DNA of 64,000 nt. It comes from CAISDA01 sp050258555. Lineage in GTDB: Bacteria > Bacteroidota > Ignavibacteria > UBA10030 > UBA8401. The notes beneath the pieces were generated by a model. That model had not been told where the DNA came from and searched no databases. It saw nothing but the letters and a program-made list of their open reading frames with translations. The translations under genes were made by a program, and so were the position numbers. Positions within the stretch are counted from its first letter, which is position 1, and each line of letters begins with the position of its first letter. This document shows positions 41,833 through 57,131 of the stretch, one piece after another. Location of the stretch: contig JBLMZA010000129.1 of the NCBI GenBank assembly GCA_050258555.1, positions 44,653-108,652 on the forward strand. Reading direction: 5' to 3'.

Positions 41833-43320
41833 ATGGCAGAACAGCAATCATCGGCATCAATGATCCGCTCCTTCCCGCGCGTCTTCTGGGTTGCCAACGT
41901 GATGGAGCTCTTTGAACGCGCGGCATACTACGGACTCAATTCCGTGCTTGCAGTCTACCTGAGCAATACGGTCGCCGAAGGCGGATTGGGATTTTCGGAA
42001 CAGTCGGTCGGCTTCATGCAGTCGATCGTCTACGCGCTCACCTACGTCGTGCCGATTCTGGGCGGAGCGCTGGCCGACCGCTACGGCTACCGGCGCATGC
42101 TCATGCTTGCCTTCTCGCTCCTGACGGCCGGGTATTTCGTGGCCGGCAACATGAGCGCCTATGCGGCCGTCTTTTCGAGCCTCTTGTTCATCGCCGTCGG
42201 CGCGGGGCTTTTCAAGCCGATCATCTCGGGCACGCTGGCCCAGTCGACAAATGAGTCGAATTCCGGGTTCGGCTTCGGCATCTACTACTGGATGATCAAT
42301 CTCGGGGCGTTCATCGCGCCGCTTTTGGTGAGCGTGCTCAAGGGCTTCTCCTGGACGTATGTGTTCATGGCCTCGAGCCTGTACTGCGCGCTGATGCTCA
42401 TCCCGGCCGTCTTCATCTACCGCGATCCGGTGCGCTCGGCGCCGGCCCGTTCGCTGCAGGATGTGCTGAAAAGCGCGGCGCTCGTTCTGGGCGACGCCCG
42501 CTTCATGCTCATGATCTTCGTCTATTCGGGATTCTGGATTCTCTACTACCAGAATTTCGGGTCGGTGCTCTGGTTCCTGCGCGATTTCATCGATCCCGCT
42601 CCGGTCAATGCCGCCTTCCGCTCGTTCGGCATTCCCCTCGACTTCGGGGCCGAGCATGTCACGGTGATCAACGCGGGCATCATCATCCTTCTGCAGGTGG
42701 CCGTGAGCCGCATCGTCAAGAACATCCGTCCGCTGCCCACGATGATCGCCGGCATGTTCATCGGCGCCGTGGGATTTCTTTTGCTCGCCTTTGCGTTTAA
42801 TATCTGGATCTTCATCGCGGGCATTGCGGTCTTCTCGATGGGCGAAATGACCGCCCATCCGAAATACTACAGCTATGTGGGACTGGTGGCGCCCTCGGAT
42901 AAAAAGGCCATCTATATGGGCTACAGCTTTCTCTACGGCGTGATCGGCAGCCTCATCGGCTCGAATCTGGGCGGTGTGATGTATGAGGCGATGCTCAAGC
43001 CGGTCGTGGGTTCGGCGGACGCCCCGGGCGCCGCGCGCACATTCTGGCTGATCTTTGTGGCCCTCGATATCGTGGGCGCCTTCGGGCTTCTGGCCTATCA
43101 CCGGGCCTTTGCCGAGGACACGCCTGCGGCGAACCGCCGCGCCCGCATGATCATGATCGGCATCTATGCGCTTTTGCTCACGCTGGGCGCCGTATTCGTC
43201 ACATGGGCCTTCGGTGCGGCCGAAACCGACTATAAGACGCTCGTCCAGGCTTCGATCATGATTGTCATCGGCCTGGGGGGCCTCGCCGTCAGCTTTGTGC
43301 GTCCGCGTCCCGTCGTGTAA
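41833..43320 (+). CDS. POT/PTR-family proton-coupled peptide transporter (MFS)
   Basis: A 495-residue polytopic membrane protein with about 12-14 helices. ELFERAAYYGLNSVLAVYL matches the ExxERFxYYG motif of proton-dependent oligopeptide transporters, ILGGALADRYGYRRML is the MFS loop, and GAGLFKPIISGTLAQ plus FGIYYWMINLGAFIAPL are typical of the family. It would import di/tripeptides with protons; sequence is divergent in the C-terminal half, so other substrates are possible. GGAGAGG at the end of purM serves as its SD; the two are five bases apart. Confidence 0.85.
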   Translation: MAEQQSSASMIRSFPRVFWVANVMELFERAAYYGLNSVLAVYLSNTVAEGGLGFSEQSVGFMQSIVYALTYVVPILGGALADRYGYRRMLMLAFSLLTAGYFVAGNMSAYAAVFSSLLFIAVGAGLFKPIISGTLAQSTNESNSGFGFGIYYWMINLGAFIAPLLVSVLKGFSWTYVFMASSLYCALMLIPAVFIYRDPVRSAPARSLQDVLKSAALVLGDARFMLMIFVYSGFWILYYQNFGSVLWFLRDFIDPAPVNAAFRSFGIPLDFGAEHVTVINAGIIILLQVAVSRIVKNIRPLPTMIAGMFIGAVGFLLLAFAFNIWIFIAGIAVFSMGEMTAHPKYYSYVGLVAPSDKKAIYMGYSFLYGVIGSLIGSNLGGVMYEAMLKPVVGSADAPGAARTFWLIFVALDIVGAFGLLAYHRAFAEDTPAANRRARMIMIGIYALLLTLGAVFVTWAFGAAETDYKTLVQASIMIVIGLGGLAVSFVRPRPVV

Positions 43321-43387
43321 AACGGGCGGGAAAAGGGACCGGGGCCGTCCCGGCCGAAAAAAACTGTGAAAAGTGTCAAAAAGATTA

Positions 43388-43415
43388 TTGACATTAGTAA
43401 AAAAAATCGTATATT
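43388..43415 (+). promoter_or_regulatory. Strong sigma70-type promoter of the tRNA-secE-rpoBC transcript
   Basis: TTGACA (43388-43393), 16-base spacer, TATATT (43410-43415), within an AT-rich stretch after the GC-rich end of the transporter gene. It lies about 100 bases before the first tRNA and is the only clear promoter before the tRNA-rpmG-secE block. Confidence 0.85.
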
Positions 43416-43518
43416 AATTAACTCTGACAGTATATGCGAGACGCGCGGCGCCCACGGTGGGCACTGCTGTCTGAATTCCGGGAAGTCACTCGATTGTTGT
43501 GTGCGTCTCAGTGCTTGT

Positions 43519-43591
43519 GCTGGCGTAGCTCAGCTGGTAGAGCAGCTGACTTGTAATCAGCAGGTCATCGGTTCAAGTCCGATCGCCAGCT
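43519..43591 (+). tRNA. tRNA-Thr (anticodon TGT)
   Basis: Acceptor stem GCTGGCG pairs with CGCCAGC, D-arm GCTCAGCTGGTAGAGC, anticodon stem GCTGA/TCAGC with loop CTTGTAA giving anticodon TGT, and T-arm with GTTCAAGTC. Discriminator T. CCA is not encoded. First of five tRNAs in this cluster. Confidence 0.95.
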
Positions 43592-43655
43592 CTTCGAAAC
43601 ACCATCGGATGGCGCCTTTTTGGGTATTGCGGGCGCGCACACATAAAGAGATGTT

Positions 43656-43738
43656 GGGTAGGTAGCGAAGTGGTTAAACGCATCAGACTGTAAATCTGAC
43701 GGCTCATGCCTTCGGAGGTTCGAATCCTTCCCTACCCA
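43656..43738 (+). tRNA. tRNA-Tyr (anticodon GTA)
   Basis: Type II tRNA of 83 bases with a long variable arm. Acceptor GGGTAGG/CCTACCC, anticodon stem TCAGA/TCTGA with loop CTGTAAA, anticodon GTA; T-loop GGTTCGAATCC. Discriminator A; CCA not encoded. Confidence 0.95.
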
Positions 43739-43767
43739 CAAATTTTCTGCGGCAACGGGTGTTGAAC

Positions 43768-43840
<73 letters not shown>

Positions 43841-43860
43841 CTCTCTTATACGAGCGTGTT

Positions 43861-43933
43861 GCGGGAGTAACTCAGTTGGTAGAGTCACAGCCTTCCAAGC
43901 TGTTGGTCGCGGGTTCGAGTCCCGTCTCCCGCT
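43861..43933 (+). tRNA. tRNA-Gly (anticodon TCC)
   Basis: Acceptor GCGGGAG/CTCCCGC, anticodon stem ACAGC/GCTGT with loop CTTCCAA, anticodon TCC; T-loop GGTTCGAGTCC. Discriminator T. CCA not encoded. Confidence 0.95.
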
Positions 43934-44009
43934 CATCAAAAACAACGGTTCGCCGGTGGACTATGCCCATGCGTCTGCCGGTTGTTTCTATTTTTACTGG
44001 AGAAGCGTC

Positions 44010-44159
44010 ATGCGAGACATCATCACGTTAGAATGCACCACGTGCAAAGAGCGCAACTACACCACGACGAAGAACAAGAAGAAGCAGACAGGCCGCGTGG
44101 AATATAAGAAGTACTGCCGCCGGTGCAACAAGCACCAGATCCACAAAGAGACGAAGTAA
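44010..44159 (+). CDS. rpmG: 50S ribosomal protein L33
   Basis: A 49-residue ribosomal protein of the zinc-ribbon (C+) type: CTTC and CRRC pairs remain, ending CNKHQIHKETK. ATG 44010 follows GGAGAAG closely; a longer frame reaching back to 43956 is not coding. It is embedded between tRNA-Gly and tRNA-Trp, a spot where many bacteria have a tuf gene instead. Confidence 0.95.
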   Translation: MRDIITLECTTCKERNYTTTKNKKKQTGRVEYKKYCRRCNKHQIHKETK

Positions 44160-44183
44160 GCGGCAAACAGATTTGGTTTCTGT

Positions 44184-44256
44184 ACGTGTGTAGCTCAATT
44201 GGTAGAGTAGCGGTCTCCAAAACCGTTGGTTGGGGGTTCGAGTCCCTCCACACGTG
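44184..44256 (+). tRNA. tRNA-Trp (anticodon CCA)
   Basis: Acceptor ACGTGTG/CACACGT, anticodon stem GCGGT/ACCGT with loop CTCCAAA, anticodon CCA; T-loop GGTTCGAGTCC. The discriminator is G, as usual for bacterial tRNA-Trp. It lies directly upstream of secE, a very common arrangement. Confidence 0.95.
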
Positions 44257-44298
44257 CTATACACACCCACACAACAGGCATGCGAAAGACTTCTTCCG

Positions 44299-44481
44299 AT
44301 GAAAGAGAAAATCATTAATTTTTTTAATGACGTCTACAAAGAGATGGGAAAAGTGACGTGGCCCACCAAGCAGGAACTCCGTGAATCCACGGTCGTCGTC
44401 TTGGTCGTCTGCCTGCTGATTTCCGCCTTTGTCTATGTCGTTGACACCGTCGTCAGCAAGGCATTGCAAGGAATCTTCTAA
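44299..44481 (+). CDS. secE: Preprotein translocase subunit SecE
   Basis: A 60-residue single-span SecE of the short type: amphipathic N-terminal helix (IINFFNDVYKEMGKVTWPTKQEL, containing the conserved VTWPT) and one membrane helix (TVVVLVVCLLISAFVYVVD). It stabilises SecY in the translocon. The start is set by alignment with other SecE proteins; SD is weak. NusG follows by 10 bases. Confidence 0.95.
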   Translation: MKEKIINFFNDVYKEMGKVTWPTKQELRESTVVVLVVCLLISAFVYVVDTVVSKALQGIF

Positions 44482-44491
44482 CTTACTCCAA

Positions 44492-45040
44492 GTGGAAAAA
44501 ACCGCCCAACATAAATGGTATGTTGTCCGCACGTATTCGGGACACGAAAACAAGGTGAAGCTCGCCATCGACAACGAGGCGCTGCAGCTGAACCTGCAGG
44601 ACCGCATTACGCGCGTGCTCGTGCCCGAAGAGAAGGTCTTCGAAGTGAAGGACGGCAAGAAGAAGAGTAAGACGAAGAACTTCTTCCCCGGATACATTCT
44701 CGTGGAAGCCGTGCTGGATGAGAAGACGAAGCACCTGATTCTGAACACCCCCTCGGTGCTCTCGTTCGTCGGGACGAAGGATAAGCCGCAGCCCCTGCAG
44801 CCTGATGAGGTCAAGCGCCTGATCGGACGGATCCAGGAGAAGAACGAGTCGGGAGAGCAGATCGAGGTGCCGTTCCATATCGGCGAGCCGGTCAAGGTGA
44901 TCAGCGGACCGTTCAACGGATTTACGGGATTCGTGCAGGAAGTCAACGAAGAGAAGATGAAGCTCAAGGTCATGGTGAGCATTTTCGGCCGCAAGACCCC
45001 GGTGGAACTGGATTTCGGCCAGGTTGAAATTGAAAAATAA
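44492..45040 (+). CDS. nusG: Transcription termination/antitermination protein NusG
   Basis: A 182-residue NusG. N-terminal NGN domain begins KWYVVRTYSGHENKV with the conserved FFPGYILVE; a KOW domain follows (PFHIGEPVKVISGPFNGFTG). It couples transcription to translation and Rho. GTG 44492 gives the standard N-terminus; an open frame further upstream overlaps secE and is not used. Confidence 0.96.
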   Translation: MEKTAQHKWYVVRTYSGHENKVKLAIDNEALQLNLQDRITRVLVPEEKVFEVKDGKKKSKTKNFFPGYILVEAVLDEKTKHLILNTPSVLSFVGTKDKPQPLQPDEVKRLIGRIQEKNESGEQIEVPFHIGEPVKVISGPFNGFTGFVQEVNEEKMKLKVMVSIFGRKTPVELDFGQVEIEK

Positions 45041-45084
45041 GCAGCGTATCACGAAACACATTTAATACACAGAGAAGAAACGGT

Positions 45085-45510
45085 ATGGCAAAAAAGATAA
45101 CCGGGTATGTGAAGCTCCAAATTCCCGCCGGACAGGCCAATCCTGCTCCGCCGGTCGGTCCCGCGCTTGGTCAAAAAGGCGTCAACATTATGGAGTTCTG
45201 CAAGCAGTTCAATGCAAAGACCCAGAAAGAGAACGGAATGATCATTCCGGTCGTCATCACGGTCTACTCCGACAAGTCCTTTACGTTCATCACCAAGACC
45301 CCGCCGGCGGCTGTGCTTCTGCTGAAGGCGGCGAAGCTTCCCAAGGGCTCGGGCGAGCCGAACCGCAACAAAGTCGGACGCGTCACCAAGGCGCAGGTTC
45401 AGGAAATCGCGACACTGAAGATGCCCGACCTCAATGCGGGCTCGATCGAAGCGGCCATGCGCATGGTCGAAGGGACGGCAAAAAGTTTAGGCATTACTGT
45501 CGAAGCATAA
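45085..45510 (+). CDS. rplK: 50S ribosomal protein L11
   Basis: A 141-residue L11, part of the GTPase-associated centre that binds L10 and 23S rRNA helices 43-44. Begins AKKITGYVKLQIPAGQANPAPPVGPALGQKGVNI, characteristic of L11. GAGAAG upstream is a plausible SD. Confidence 0.97.
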   Translation: MAKKITGYVKLQIPAGQANPAPPVGPALGQKGVNIMEFCKQFNAKTQKENGMIIPVVITVYSDKSFTFITKTPPAAVLLLKAAKLPKGSGEPNRNKVGRVTKAQVQEIATLKMPDLNAGSIEAAMRMVEGTAKSLGITVEA

Positions 45511-45636
45511 CACTCTTCCGGCGGTGGGAGATGGCCCACTCGGCTCACGCTCAAGCGCGTGCACACAAGCCGGGCGGGCTATGCGCTTGTACCACTAAGC
45601 CCAATATCAACATTTTTTATTGGAGACGAATCAACA

Positions 45637-46332
45637 ATGAAGCAATCGAAGCGTTTTAAGGCGGCGCAGAAGAAGGTCGATCCGAAGAAGCTCTACGCGA
45701 CGGTCGACGAAGCGGTGGCGGTGGCAAAAGAAACCGCCTCGGCGAAGTTCGCCGAAGCCATGGATATCGCCGTGCGTCTGGGCGTCGACCCGAAGAAGGC
45801 CGACCAGGCCATTCGCGGCACCGTCGCGCTCCCGCACGGTATCGGCAAGGAAGTCCGCGTGCTCGTGATCGCCAAGGCCCCGAAGGATGAAGAGGCCAAG
45901 GCCGCCGGCGCCGACCATGCCGGATTCCAGGAATATCTGGACAAGATCAAGGCCGGCTGGGCCGATGTCGATGTCATCATCGCCACGCCCGATGTGATGG
46001 TGGAACTCGGAAAGCTCGGCAAGATCCTCGGCCCCCGCGGCCTCATGCCGAACCCGAAATCCGGCACCGTGACGGCCGACGTGGCCTCGGCGGTGAAGGA
46101 AGTGAAGGCCGGCAAGATCGAATTCCGCGTCGACAAGGCGGGCGTCGTCCATGCCACCGTCGGCAAGGCGGCGTTCGAGAAGGAAAAGCTCGTCGAGAAC
46201 ATCAAGACGTTCCTTTCGACAATCGCGAAGATGAAGCCGGCCAGCTCGAAGGGTCAGTATGTGAAGTCGATCTCGATTTCGACGACGATGGGACCCGGCG
46301 TGCACATCGACCGCTCCGTCGTCCAGATGTAA
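45637..46332 (+). CDS. rplA: 50S ribosomal protein L1
   Basis: A 231-residue L1 that forms the L1 stalk and in other bacteria autogenously represses its operon by binding its mRNA. Contains the conserved GKVGTVT-like region GLMPNPKSGTVTADVA and FRVDKAGVVHATVGK. ATG 45637 has GGAGAC eight to ten bases upstream. The 126-base spacer before L1 is short, so an L1-binding leader could lie there. Confidence 0.97.
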   Translation: MKQSKRFKAAQKKVDPKKLYATVDEAVAVAKETASAKFAEAMDIAVRLGVDPKKADQAIRGTVALPHGIGKEVRVLVIAKAPKDEEAKAAGADHAGFQEYLDKIKAGWADVDVIIATPDVMVELGKLGKILGPRGLMPNPKSGTVTADVASAVKEVKAGKIEFRVDKAGVVHATVGKAAFEKEKLVENIKTFLSTIAKMKPASSKGQYVKSISISTTMGPGVHIDRSVVQM

Positions 46333-46382
46333 GCATATACACACAAAAAAGAAATTACGCACTCAAATACTCATCGCTGAAC

Positions 46383-46434
46383 GGATGCCCTTTCGCCGCG
46401 TTATTTTCCGCGTACAGAGGGGGGCTTCTCATCC
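46383..46434 (+). ncRNA. Candidate structured leader upstream of rplJ (L10-type leader?)
   Basis: Between rplA and rplJ an imperfect stem can form: GGATG (46383-46387) with CATCC (46430-46434), CCC with GGG and an inner CGCG/CGCG pair. L10-L7/12 mRNAs usually carry an autoregulatory leader here. I did not verify the kink-turn motif, so this is tentative. Confidence 0.4.
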
Positions 46435-46458
46435 TTCGGCACATTGGCAAAGTTATCA

Positions 46459-46980
46459 ATGACACGGTCAGACAAAGAACAAGCAATCGCCTCGCTTCAG
46501 GAGAAATTCTCGAAGGCGCAGGGAATGTTCTTTACCGACTTTACCGGCATCACGGTTGAGAAGATTACAGAACTCCGCCGCGATCTGCGCAAAGCCGGAA
46601 TCGAATATTTGGTCGTCAAAAATACGCTGGCGAAAAAAGCGCTGGAGCAGGTTACGGGCTACGACAAGGTCTATCCCGTGCTCAAGGGCGCCACGGCAAT
46701 CGCCTTCTCGTATGACGACGCCGCTGCACCGGCGAAGATCCTCCAGAAGTTCAGGGAAAAGAACGAAAAACTGATTTCCAAGCTCTGCGTGATGGAAGGC
46801 CAGGTTTATGACGGCAATCAGCTGTCGGAGCTGGCGAAGATTCCGTCGCGTTCCGAGCTCATCGCGTCCATTCTGGGCAGCCTCGACTCGCCGGTCAGCG
46901 GCGTGGTCGGCACAATCAATGCGGTCATGCGCGACGTGGTCGGCGTGATCGAAGCGATCGAAAAGCAGAAGGCTGCGTAA
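46459..46980 (+). CDS. rplJ: 50S ribosomal protein L10
   Basis: A 173-residue L10 that anchors the L7/L12 stalk. Begins MTRSDKEQAIASLQEKFSKAQGMFFTDFTG and has the linker YLVVKNTLAKKAL. ATG 46459 is preferred by length; TTG 46444 would add five residues. No clear SD. It is likely autoregulated via the leader hairpin described separately. Confidence 0.95.
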   Translation: MTRSDKEQAIASLQEKFSKAQGMFFTDFTGITVEKITELRRDLRKAGIEYLVVKNTLAKKALEQVTGYDKVYPVLKGATAIAFSYDDAAAPAKILQKFREKNEKLISKLCVMEGQVYDGNQLSELAKIPSRSELIASILGSLDSPVSGVVGTINAVMRDVVGVIEAIEKQKAA

Positions 46981-47058
46981 CCGAGAGAATGCGGCACGAA
47001 TTGGCCGCCCGATATGTGAAATTAAAGAACAATCATTCCAGTCAAAGGAGATACAACA

Positions 47059-47439
47059 ATGTCAGTAGTCGCAGAATTGGTCGAAAAAATCGAAAAATTG
47101 ACGCTTCTTGAAGCCGTCGAACTCAAAAAAGCCCTCGAAGAGAAATTCGGCGTCACCGCCGCCGCTCCCGTCATGATGGCGGCGGGCCCGGCCGCCGGCG
47201 CCGCTGCCGCTCCGGCAGCCGAAGCGCAGACAGAGTTCACCGTCGAACTGAAAGACGGCGGCGCACAGAAGATCAATGTGATCAAAGTCGTCCGCGCGGC
47301 CACCGGCCTCGGCTTGAAGGAAGCCAAGGATCTGGTCGACGGCGCACCGAAAGTCGTCAAAGAAGGCCTCAACAAGGCCGATGCAGACAAACTGAAGAAA
47401 GAACTCGAAGAAGCGGGCGCCAAAGTTGAGCTGAAGTAA
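47059..47439 (+). CDS. rplL: 50S ribosomal protein L7/L12
   Basis: A 126-residue L7/L12: N-terminal dimerisation helix (VAELVEKIEKLTLLEAVELKKALEEKFGV), Ala/Pro-rich hinge (about residues 37-54), C-terminal factor-binding domain (GLGLKEAKDLVDGAPKVVKEGL). AAAGGAG precedes the ATG. Recruits translation GTPases to the ribosome. Confidence 0.97.
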   Translation: MSVVAELVEKIEKLTLLEAVELKKALEEKFGVTAAAPVMMAAGPAAGAAAAPAAEAQTEFTVELKDGGAQKINVIKVVRAATGLGLKEAKDLVDGAPKVVKEGLNKADADKLKKELEEAGAKVELK

Positions 47440-47541
47440 TTTCAGCTCTGCTAGTCGATAGTCTGTTTTCAAGCATCGAGAACTTTTTTAAAGGAACGTA
47501 TGTTGCGTAGGTATACAACCCGCGACACAAAATTCTGACTC

Positions 47542-47605
47542 ACGCAAGCCGATAGTGGATCCCGTTGCTCCCCCCGAGGGAGGAGTGGGCATTATCGGCT
47601 TGCGT
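47542..47605 (+). terminator. Large stem-loop between rplL and rpoB (attenuator or RNase III-type processing site)
   Basis: A perfect 13-bp inverted repeat (47542-47554 against 47593-47605, ACGCAAGCCGATA) encloses a further partly complementary region (CCC/GGG and CTCC/GGAG). There is a loose T-rich tract afterwards but no clean U-run. In E. coli the same gap carries an attenuator and an RNase III site; a similar role is inferred here. Confidence 0.6.
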
Positions 47606-47706
47606 ATTATTTTCTCGGAGACCCTCGCTGCACTGCCTCCGATCTTTGACAGCCAAGATTTTTTTCACAATTCTAAGGTCACACAAGGCCTTAAGGAGCG
47701 GTTGAC

Positions 47707-51495
<3,789 letters not shown>

Positions 51496-51511
51496 TAATG
51501 GAGCCAGGCGT

Positions 51512-55831
<4,320 letters not shown>

Positions 55832-55863
55832 GGGCGGGAGCTGCGCGCGTTTTCAGGAACCTT

Positions 55864-55911
55864 GGACGGTTTCCGTATGTTCAAATCCACATGCGGAAAC
55901 CGTCCTTTTTT
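55864..55911 (+). terminator. Strong intrinsic terminator after rpoC
   Basis: A 12-bp perfect inverted repeat (GGACGGTTTCCG at 55864-55875 and its complement at 55894-55905), extended by ATGT/ACAT pairing, is followed by six T residues. It ends the secE-rpoC transcript; a new promoter follows for rpsL. Confidence 0.93.
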
Positions 55912-56026
55912 CTCCGACCGGCCGACCACCTCCTCTTCTTCCTGATTCCTCATGCCTGTGCGGCGCCGGAAAAGCGATGCATGGACCGCAGAGAGGAAAT
56001 TTATGCGACAAATTCTTTAAAAACAG

Positions 56027-56055
56027 TTGACACGTATCGATATTTTTTTTATATT
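56027..56055 (+). promoter_or_regulatory. Strong sigma70-type promoter of the rpsL-str-S10 block
   Basis: TTGACA (56027-56032), 17-base spacer, TATATT (56050-56055). It lies about 45 bases before the rpsL start codon and just after the rpoC terminator, so transcription restarts here. Confidence 0.9.
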
Positions 56056-56100
56056 ATCAAGCTGATTTTTACATCCACATCAAAGCTGGGAGTAAGATTT

Positions 56101-56472
56101 TTGCCAACGATTAATCAATTAGTCCGATTAGGTCGCGAACGCCTCACAGTCAAAAGTAAAGCGCCGGCCCTTGAAGCAAACCCGCAGAAGCGCGGCGTGT
56201 GCACGAGAGTGTATACGACGACCCCGAAGAAGCCGAACTCGGCTCTCCGCAAGGTCGCGCGCGTTCGCTTAACCAATGGTCTTGAAGTCACGGCGTACAT
56301 TCCGGGCGAAGGCCACAACTTGCAGGAACACTCGATCGTCATGATTCGCGGCGGCAGGGTGAAGGACCTTCCGGGCGTCCGATATCACATTATCCGCGGC
56401 GCGCTGGATACGGCAGGCGTCAACGAACGCAAACAAGGCCGCTCTAAATACGGCGCAAAACGACCAAAGTAA
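56101..56472 (+). CDS. rpsL: 30S ribosomal protein S12
   Basis: A 123-residue S12, a decoding-site protein. Starts at TTG, giving PTINQLVRLGRERL; GGGAG lies upstream. An open frame running back to 55891 would pass through the terminator and promoter and is rejected. The streptomycin-region motif TTTPKKPNSALRKVARVRLTNG and GEGHNLQEHS are conserved. Confidence 0.97.
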   Translation: MPTINQLVRLGRERLTVKSKAPALEANPQKRGVCTRVYTTTPKKPNSALRKVARVRLTNGLEVTAYIPGEGHNLQEHSIVMIRGGRVKDLPGVRYHIIRGALDTAGVNERKQGRSKYGAKRPK

Positions 56473-56489
56473 TCAGGATCTGACGAACG

Positions 56490-56960
56490 ATGAGAAAGAA
56501 AGCAGCTACCAAACGTTTTAATCCTCCTGATCCGAAATACGGCGATGTGCTCGTGTCCCGGTTCATCAACAACCTCATGGAAAGCGGCAAGAAGCATGTC
56601 GCTCAGGGCATTTTCTACGACGCCCTGGAGATTGTCGGTGAGCGGAACAAGAACCTGGCCCCGCTTGACGTGTTCAAGAAGGCCATGAGCAATGCATCCC
56701 CCGTTATTGAGGTGAAAGCTCGCAGAGTTGGAGGAGCTACCTATCAAGTGCCTACTGAAGTTCGTCCCGAACGGCGAACCGCTCTTGCTATCCGCTGGAT
56801 TTTGAACTACGCTCGTGAACGTTCGGATAAGTCCATGTCGTTGAAACTGGCTGCGGAACTCCTTGCAGCGGCAAACGGCGAAGGAAGTGCGGTCAAGAAG
56901 AAGGAAGACACGCACCGTATGGCTGAAGCGAACAAGGCGTTTGCACATTTCAAGTGGTAA
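56490..56960 (+). CDS. rpsG: 30S ribosomal protein S7
   Basis: A 156-residue S7 that nucleates 30S head assembly. Begins RKKAATKRFNPPDPKYGDVLVSRFINNLM and has the RRVGGATYQVPTEVRPERR motif. In E. coli S7 represses the str operon by binding between rpsL and rpsG; here the gap is only 17 bases, so any such site would be elsewhere. Confidence 0.97.
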   Translation: MRKKAATKRFNPPDPKYGDVLVSRFINNLMESGKKHVAQGIFYDALEIVGERNKNLAPLDVFKKAMSNASPVIEVKARRVGGATYQVPTEVRPERRTALAIRWILNYARERSDKSMSLKLAAELLAAANGEGSAVKKKEDTHRMAEANKAFAHFKW

Positions 56961-56966
56961 TGCAGC

Positions 56967-57045
56967 ATCCCTCTCCAGAAGCGCGCCGTGCTGGATTACA
57001 GTGATCGGGTGTGTGTGTCGTGCTGGCGGGTGAACCGAGGGATGA
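56967..57045 (+). ncRNA. Possible structured leader between rpsG and fusA
   Basis: The 171-base gap before fusA contains an 8-bp inverted repeat (CATCCCTC at 56967-56974 and GAGGGATG at 57038-57045) enclosing a TG-repeat, followed a little later by a T-run (57060-57067). It could be a regulatory fold or an attenuator; the evidence is limited to this complementarity. Confidence 0.3.
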
Positions 57046-57131
57046 CAGTTAGGTAACCATTTTTTTATCAAGCTATTCGATGTTTCAGGCGGCGCTGTGC
57101 TACTGTGCTGTTTGGAAGTTGGGATTTTTAT

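Noticed and set aside
43335..43356. GC-rich inverted repeat after the POT transporter gene as a terminator
   Set aside because: It is followed by an A-run, not a T-run, so it does not fit a plus-strand intrinsic terminator; a factor-dependent end is possible but unsupported.
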